Shown: piece after piece, positions 59,339-64,000 of the stretch
How the letters are laid out: every line of letters starts with the position of its first letter
Position numbering within the stretch: position 1 is the first letter of the stretch
Source of the DNA: Streptomyces rishiriensis
GTDB lineage: Bacteria > Actinomycetota > Actinomycetes > Streptomycetales > Streptomycetaceae
Direction: 5' to 3'
Assembly: GCF_030815485.1 (NCBI RefSeq)
Contig: NZ_JAUSWV010000002.1
Location: 310,001 to 374,000 of the forward strand
Length of the DNA stretch: 64,000 nt
Translations under genes and position numbers: made by a program
Notes under the pieces: generated by a model
Seen by the model: the letters and a program-made list of their open reading frames with translations, nothing else
Told to the model about the DNA's origin: nothing
The model's database searches: none

Positions 59339-62300
59339 TCAGATCCCGGGTGTGATTCCGGTCGCCGGAGGCGGAGTTCGGGCGGCGACGCGGTCGTGTT
59401 CCTGATCGGCCAGTGCGGACAGGGCCGTTGCCCCGCAGCCAGTGAACAATGCTCTCGCTCGTTCCAGCTGCGCGAGTCCTTCGGGCCGGCGGTCGACGAC
59501 GGACAGTGCGATGCCCGCCGTCAGCCGGGCTGTGGCTTCATAGAGTGGCATTCGAGCTGCGCAGAACGCGGCAGCGGCCTCGCACGCAGCCGCTGCCGCA
59601 GCCGCGTCTTCCCTTGCGAGGTGTACCTCGGCGCGGGCCAGCAAAGCGAAGCCGAGCTGTCCGGGCGGTCTGTCGGGGCTCACAGCGGATGCCGCGCGGC
59701 CGGCCCACATGTCGGCAGCCACCACATCGCCCCGGGCCAGTTCCGCACCGGTCAGCAGCCGCAACCACACCGTGCGCACGGGTGCTTCGAACGCTGACAT
59801 TTCGGGGCCACCACCCGCTTCGATCACCCTGCGGACGCAGCCCGCCGGATCACCGGTCAACAGCAACGCATTGCCGAGCATCCCGAGGATCGCCGACCGG
59901 TACTGGGCCGGTTCGGGGCCGGCCTGCGCAAGCGACTCCTCACAGATCTTCAGTGCTCCGGCGAAGTCTCCCCGCCACATCGAGACCGCCGCGTTCACCG
60001 CCTCGGCCAGCGAGCGTGGCTCGTTGCTGCCGACGAGTGATGCCGCCTCCAGTGCGTCATCGGCGCACTTCGCTGCCTCGTCCAGATGCCCGAGCCACAT
60101 CAGTACGTATGCGGAGGCAGCGAAGAGATCGGCGAGCATGAGGCTTTGGCCGGTACGACGGGAAAGGTCCAGGCCCTGACCGAGGTGCCGGAGCGCGGCG
60201 TCGTAGTGCCCCAGGAACATCTCCGTCCAGCCGATCGTGACAAGGGTGTCGATCTGGTCGACCAGTTGCTGGTCATCGGCTTCGTCGACTGCTTCCAGTA
60301 CCCGGTCCAGGTAGTCGGTCGATCGGACGGAGTCCCCGGCCAAGGTATGTGCCAGGGCCAGCAGACTCCGGACAGCGGTGATCCGCCACGGGTCGCCGAT
60401 GGTTTCTGCCGAGTGCAGCGCGCGTTCGCCCCAACCGATGGCTGTCGGGAAGTCGGCTGTGCGAAGCGCCACCGTCGCGACCCCCATCTGGAGAGCGGCG
60501 GTCTCGGATTCCGGCCGGTCGTCGTGGTCCGCCAGTTCCCGAAGCAGCAGCGACGTCGCCTTCTTGTAACGGCCGAGCTTCCACTCCACCGTGGCTCGGG
60601 AGACGGTCAGCCGAGCCCGCTGAGCCCCCGCCTGCGCAGGCGGCAGAGAAGGGGTCGTGCGCAGGACGTCGCGGCTCTCCAGCAGTCGTCCGGCCATGCC
60701 CAGCGCATCGGCCTGCTGGAGCCACAGTTCGGGCCGCAGCCGACTCCGCTCACCGAGCAACCGCAGGGCTTCCTGCGTCCAGTGCGCGGCAGCGGCCGGT
60801 GCGATCGTCATCACCTGACGGGCGGCCCGTACCAGTACGTCAACGGCATGTTCGTCTCCCACCCGCGCCGAACGCTGAAGGTGCGACGCCTGGGCGGTCA
60901 GCGGTGCGCCGTGCAGCGCCAGGCCGTGCGCGGCCCGGGCATGCGCCTCGATCCGCCAGCCGGCGCCCGCCCCCTGGTACACCGCTGCCCGCACCAGCGG
61001 ATGGCGGAACCGGAATCGGCGCGTGGAGCCGATCTGGCGTACCAGGTCCCGCTCCGCGATCTCGTCCAGGGCGGCAAGGGCCTGTGCCTCACCGGTCCGG
61101 GCCACGACGGCGACCATCTCGGCTTCGAAGGAGTCACCGAGCACCGAGGCCGCCTGGGTACAGGCCCTCGCGGTGGCCGACAGACCTCCCAGCTCCTCCA
61201 GCAGTGCGGCACGCACCGATTGCGGCAGATCGTCGGCGACAGGCACCGCGTCGGCCGGGAGCACCGACGGGCTTTCGTTCCCGGCGCTTCGGGCCAGCGC
61301 CTCCAGGTAGAACGGGTTGCCGCCGCTGGCCTCGTACAGCCGTCGGAAACGCCAGTGATCCGGCCTGGCCCCGCACAGCTCCGCCCCCTCGGCCGGGGAC
61401 AGCGGCCCCAGCTCGATTCTGACCACACTTCCCTCCCTTCCGGCCCTCGCCAGTGCCGCGGCCAGTCGCGGCGGAGCCTGCCGGGGACGGTAGGCGAGGG
61501 CGAGGAGGAGCGGTGTCCTCGGCGGGTGCCGTACCAGATGGTCGATCAGCTCGGCCGTACCGTCATCCGTCCACTGCAGGTCGTCCAGGCTGAGCACGAG
61601 CCCGCCGTCGGCACTCAGCGCCTCCAGCAACGTCCGCACCGCTCGGTGGAACCAGTACCGTTCGACCGTCACCGGATCCGGCCCGGTCGGTAACCGGTCA
61701 CGGAGTGCGGGGAACACCGTACTCAGCAGCGCGAACGCGCCGGGCAGTGATCCATCGTGCCGGAGCCGGAGGAAGTCCACACGGCCGAGGTGGTCGTCCA
61801 AGGCGTCCACGAACGCACCGTACGGAGCCCGGTCGAACTCCACGCTGCGGCCGGCCAGGGTCACGAAACCGCGCGCTCTCGCCCGCTCGCCCAGTTCGCC
61901 GAGCAGCCGTGTCTTTCCGATACCCGGTTCCCCGACCACCTCGACCACCGCCGGCGCACCGGCCAGGGCATCCCCTGTCGCACCGTCGAGAACCGCCAAC
62001 TCCGCTGCCCGCCCGACGAATTGGCTCCCCGTCCGGGCGCGCCGCGGTGTCGGCGGGCCGGGCAGGTCGGCGCCGTCCCGTGGGGTTCCCACCGGCGGGG
62101 GCGTGGGCGACGGACCCGGCCCGAGAGCGGGTGCGGATCCCGGAGCACGCCCGGCAGCGGGGCCGGCGGCGGGGACGTTGTTCAATGCGGGGTCGGTGGT
62201 GAGGATCTGCTGGTGCAGTCGCCTCAGCGGGAGGCCAGGGTCACAGCCGAGCTCTTCGGCCAGCAGCAGCCGGATCTGCTGGTAGTGGTTGAGGGCATCG

Positions 62301-62929
62301 GCCGGGCGACCGCAGCGGTACAGGGTGAGGATGAACTGGCCGGCCAGTCGTTCGTCGAGTGGGTGCATCTCGACCCGGGCCGACAACTCGGACAACAGTC
62401 CGCCGTGGTGACCGCAGCGGAGCAGGACGTCGGTGTGGTCCAGTTCGACCGCGACCCGTTCTTGGCCGACCGCGTCGCGGAGGGCGTTGACCCAAGGGGT
62501 GTCCAGACCCGCGAAGGCATCTCCCCGCCAGAGGCCGAGTGCCTGCCCGAACAGGGTTGCAGCCCGCTCGTCCTGTTCGTTCCGCGCGGCCGCGCGAGCC
62601 CGTGCGGCAACGTCACGGAAACGGTGCAGATCCACTGCCACCGCCTCGACGTCGAGGACATACCCACCGGAACGGCGGACGATCTCCGCCCCCTGGGCGA
62701 CGGCCAAGGCCCGCCGCAGACGGGAGACATAGCCGTAGACCGTGTTCCGGGCCCGCTGCGGGGGACGGTCGGCCCAGACGCGCTCGACGAGCTGGTCCAC
62801 CGAAACCACCTGGTTGGCGTCCACCAGCAGCACTGCGAGCACACACCGCTGACGGGCATGGCCCAGATCGACGATTCGGCCGTCCACCCGCGCCTCGACG
62901 CTGCCGAGCACACCGAACTCAACCGTCAC
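59339..62929 (-). CDS. SARP/NB-ATPase/TPR regulator (AfsR-like)
   Basis: 1196 residues. Residues 1-95 are an OmpR-type winged helix (VEFGVLGSVEARVDGRIVDLG), 96-245 a bacterial transcriptional activation domain (BTAD), and 250-310 a Pro/Gly/Ala linker. A STAND ATPase follows with Walker A GEPGIGKTRL near residue 333 and VLSLDDLQWTDDG, then a long helical TPR-like part. SARPs bind heptameric direct repeats and switch on antibiotic genes, so it may control the nearby synthase. The start is GTG 62929, with the wHTH immediately following. Codon 413 is TTA (61691-61693), so bldA dependence is expected. Confidence 0.9.
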   Translation of the reverse strand: MTVEFGVLGSVEARVDGRIVDLGHARQRCVLAVLLVDANQVVSVDQLVERVWADRPPQRARNTVYGYVSRLRRALAVAQGAEIVRRSGGYVLDVEAVAVDLHRFRDVAARARAAARNEQDERAATLFGQALGLWRGDAFAGLDTPWVNALRDAVGQERVAVELDHTDVLLRCGHHGGLLSELSARVEMHPLDERLAGQFILTLYRCGRPADALNHYQQIRLLLAEELGCDPGLPLRRLHQQILTTDPALNNVPAAGPAAGRAPGSAPALGPGPSPTPPPVGTPRDGADLPGPPTPRRARTGSQFVGRAAELAVLDGATGDALAGAPAVVEVVGEPGIGKTRLLGELGERARARGFVTLAGRSVEFDRAPYGAFVDALDDHLGRVDFLRLRHDGSLPGAFALLSTVFPALRDRLPTGPDPVTVERYWFHRAVRTLLEALSADGGLVLSLDDLQWTDDGTAELIDHLVRHPPRTPLLLALAYRPRQAPPRLAAALARAGREGSVVRIELGPLSPAEGAELCGARPDHWRFRRLYEASGGNPFYLEALARSAGNESPSVLPADAVPVADDLPQSVRAALLEELGGLSATARACTQAASVLGDSFEAEMVAVVARTGEAQALAALDEIAERDLVRQIGSTRRFRFRHPLVRAAVYQGAGAGWRIEAHARAAHGLALHGAPLTAQASHLQRSARVGDEHAVDVLVRAARQVMTIAPAAAAHWTQEALRLLGERSRLRPELWLQQADALGMAGRLLESRDVLRTTPSLPPAQAGAQRARLTVSRATVEWKLGRYKKATSLLLRELADHDDRPESETAALQMGVATVALRTADFPTAIGWGERALHSAETIGDPWRITAVRSLLALAHTLAGDSVRSTDYLDRVLEAVDEADDQQLVDQIDTLVTIGWTEMFLGHYDAALRHLGQGLDLSRRTGQSLMLADLFAASAYVLMWLGHLDEAAKCADDALEAASLVGSNEPRSLAEAVNAAVSMWRGDFAGALKICEESLAQAGPEPAQYRSAILGMLGNALLLTGDPAGCVRRVIEAGGGPEMSAFEAPVRTVWLRLLTGAELARGDVVAADMWAGRAASAVSPDRPPGQLGFALLARAEVHLAREDAAAAAAACEAAAAFCAARMPLYEATARLTAGIALSVVDRRPEGLAQLERARALFTGCGATALSALADQEHDRVAARTPPPATGITPGI

Positions 62930-63326
62930 AGCACGCCCCCGACTCTCGGATCCCACCTTGGCATAACACCTTCGACCAGCCAATTCAACGTTTGCTCAAG
63001 GTTCGCCGACGGTCGGCCGAGCATCTTGGTCCAGGACAGGAGACAGCGGCACGAAGAACCCGGAGGGCCAGCTCGGCAAGCGTTCAGCGCACACAGCGAC
63101 ACGCCGCACCCGACGGGCGGGCGGTCTGCGACCCGGGGACGCGGAGTGGCGCCTCCGCACCAATTCCCCGGATACGCACGCATGTAGCGGCAGAACGCAG
63201 GCTGTCCCACTGAACGCACAGCGACCTCGCCCCGGGGTGCGAGCAGCACAGCCCTTGGGCCTCTGTCCCGTCGTCCACCCAGTGGATCCGTTCACCGTCA
63301 CACCATCGACATCCAGGAGGACCGCC
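62930..63326. other. 397-bp gap between divergent genes
   Basis: It separates the SARP gene from the secreted-protein gene and must hold promoters for both. AGGAGG six bases before 63327 is the ribosome site of the secreted protein. No gene was seen. Confidence 0.55.
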
Positions 63327-63752
63327 ATGGTCAATGGCATCACGCTCAAGAGCGTTCAGAAGAAGCTCGCGGTCGCGGCCGCCGCCGCAGGCCTGGTCAT
63401 GGCCTTCTCCGGCCAGGCTCAGGCCGCGAGCTACTACCAGAGCACGTCCGACGGCTGCGCCTCCGTCAACGGCTCCTACAACTACTGGCAGGTCACGACG
63501 GGCTACGACACCAACTGGGACTTCACGATCTGGGACAACTGCGCGGACGGCAAGGGCGCGGGGCTCTACACCACCTACCAGAAGTGGGAGAACGGAGGGT
63601 GGAACTACCACGGCTACACCAAGCTCGGTTCGGACAGCAACGGCGCCAACGGCACCCCCGGCTACGCGAACGGCAGCGGGCACAGCGTCCGCGACGTGAA
63701 GCTGTACGTCTGCTTCGTCGGTGACGGCAATTCCTGCGTGGCGCTGTTCTGA
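63327..63752 (+). CDS. small secreted protein, unknown
   Basis: 141 residues. A signal peptide (KKLAVAAAAAGLVMAFSGQAQA) ends near Ala35. The mature part is rich in Tyr, Trp, Asn and Gly (SYYQSTSDGCASVNGSYNYW...) with four Cys (two disulfides possible) and ends VCFVGDGNSCVALF. AGGAGG gives a strong ribosome site. I do not recognise a family; small Cys-containing secreted proteins of this kind are common in Streptomyces. Confidence 0.85.
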   Translation: MVNGITLKSVQKKLAVAAAAAGLVMAFSGQAQAASYYQSTSDGCASVNGSYNYWQVTTGYDTNWDFTIWDNCADGKGAGLYTTYQKWENGGWNYHGYTKLGSDSNGANGTPGYANGSGHSVRDVKLYVCFVGDGNSCVALF

Positions 63753-64000
63753 CGTTCCCAGGAGTGGGTCCGGGTGAGCCCCCGGCCCTCGCCGGCGACA
63801 CCCCGTAGGGGCAGGGAGGGCGTGGTCGAAGTGCGCAGAGGCGCCCGGATCCTGGTGTACGGAGATGGCGTGGACGCCACGGCACCGGTGGAGGCGGCCT
63901 GTGTGCCAGCGGCAGCGGCTCAGTCTCCGCCACCGGATCCGGGCAGCACACGCGCCCCCCTCGTGGCGCCCGTTCTCCAGCCTGGTCGCTGATTCACGTT
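63753..64000. other. no gene seen at right edge
   Basis: About 250 bases after the secreted-protein gene with only biased short frames. The next gene presumably lies outside the window. Confidence 0.4.

Noticed and set aside
1-64000. tRNA, rRNA, CRISPR arrays, insertion sequences, integrases or att sites
   Set aside because: None recognised: no transposase or integrase motif, no regularly spaced repeats and no tRNA-like cloverleaf were noticed by eye.

Overview
The window is high-GC actinobacterial DNA, almost certainly Streptomyces. Supporting signs are strong third-position G/C, GTG/ATG starts with ATGA or GTGA overlaps, a WhiB-like protein, an AfsR-like SARP regulator, a SpoIIE/PP2C phosphatase and rare TTA (bldA-type) codons.

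About 0-32 kb holds a biosynthetic gene cluster. Its core is a long, tightly coupled minus-strand run (about 20.7 to 4.5 kb) with nearly all of the aminoshikimate pathway to 3-amino-5-hydroxybenzoate (AHBA): aminodehydroquinate synthase (RifG type), aminoquinate/shikimate dehydrogenase (RifI), type II dehydratase (RifJ), AHBA synthase (RifK), a Gfo/Idh oxidoreductase (RifL), a HAD phosphatase (RifM) and a ROK kanosamine kinase (RifN). An aDAHP synthase (RifH) is not in the window. Interleaved are an AMP-forming ligase, an acyl carrier protein (ACP), a GT2 glycosyltransferase, an O-carbamoyltransferase, an FkbM methyltransferase and a Rieske oxygenase. A SPASM-like radical SAM enzyme, a B12 radical SAM enzyme and a PIG-L deacetylase lie nearby. 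This set resembles the early mitomycin logic (MitE loads AHBA on MmcB, MitB glycosylates, MitC deacetylates). Unlike mitomycin as I know it, it also has three stand-alone condensation-like proteins, an orphan carrier protein and a previously unannotated 26-residue peptide gene lying between two strong hairpins.

About 24.8-32 kb adds a Sfp-type PPTase, an atypical response regulator, an alpha/beta hydrolase, an AdoMet-decarboxylase-like pyruvoyl protein with an altered active site, a BtrH-type acyltransferase, a BpsA-like aminopropyltransferase homologue and two more ACPs. Together these suggest an amine or polyamine-like group made and attached through carrier proteins.

About 32-44 kb is mostly ordinary Streptomyces gene content: an FAD/NAD oxidoreductase next to an ECF41 sigma factor, a DUF3592 membrane protein, a lipoprotein, a Tat-exported PIG-L protein, an XRE/NB-ARC regulator, a WhiB-like protein, a SpoIIE phosphatase and a YihY/BrkB membrane protein.

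About 44.2-56.5 kb is one 4097-residue PKS-NRPS gene read as FAAL-ACP-KS-AT-KR-ACP-C-A-PCP-C-reductase. The last ~370 residues do not look like a thioesterase or a standard NRPS reductase. They resemble cyanobacterial long-chain acyl-ACP reductase (AAR), including an aligned catalytic Cys. To its right are two decayed, fused gene remnants (an HIBADH-family dehydrogenase and a GntP permease), an MpaB-family gene divergent from a TetR regulator with a clear palindromic operator, a large SARP/NB/TPR regulator and a small secreted protein. No rRNA, tRNA, CRISPR or insertion sequence was seen.
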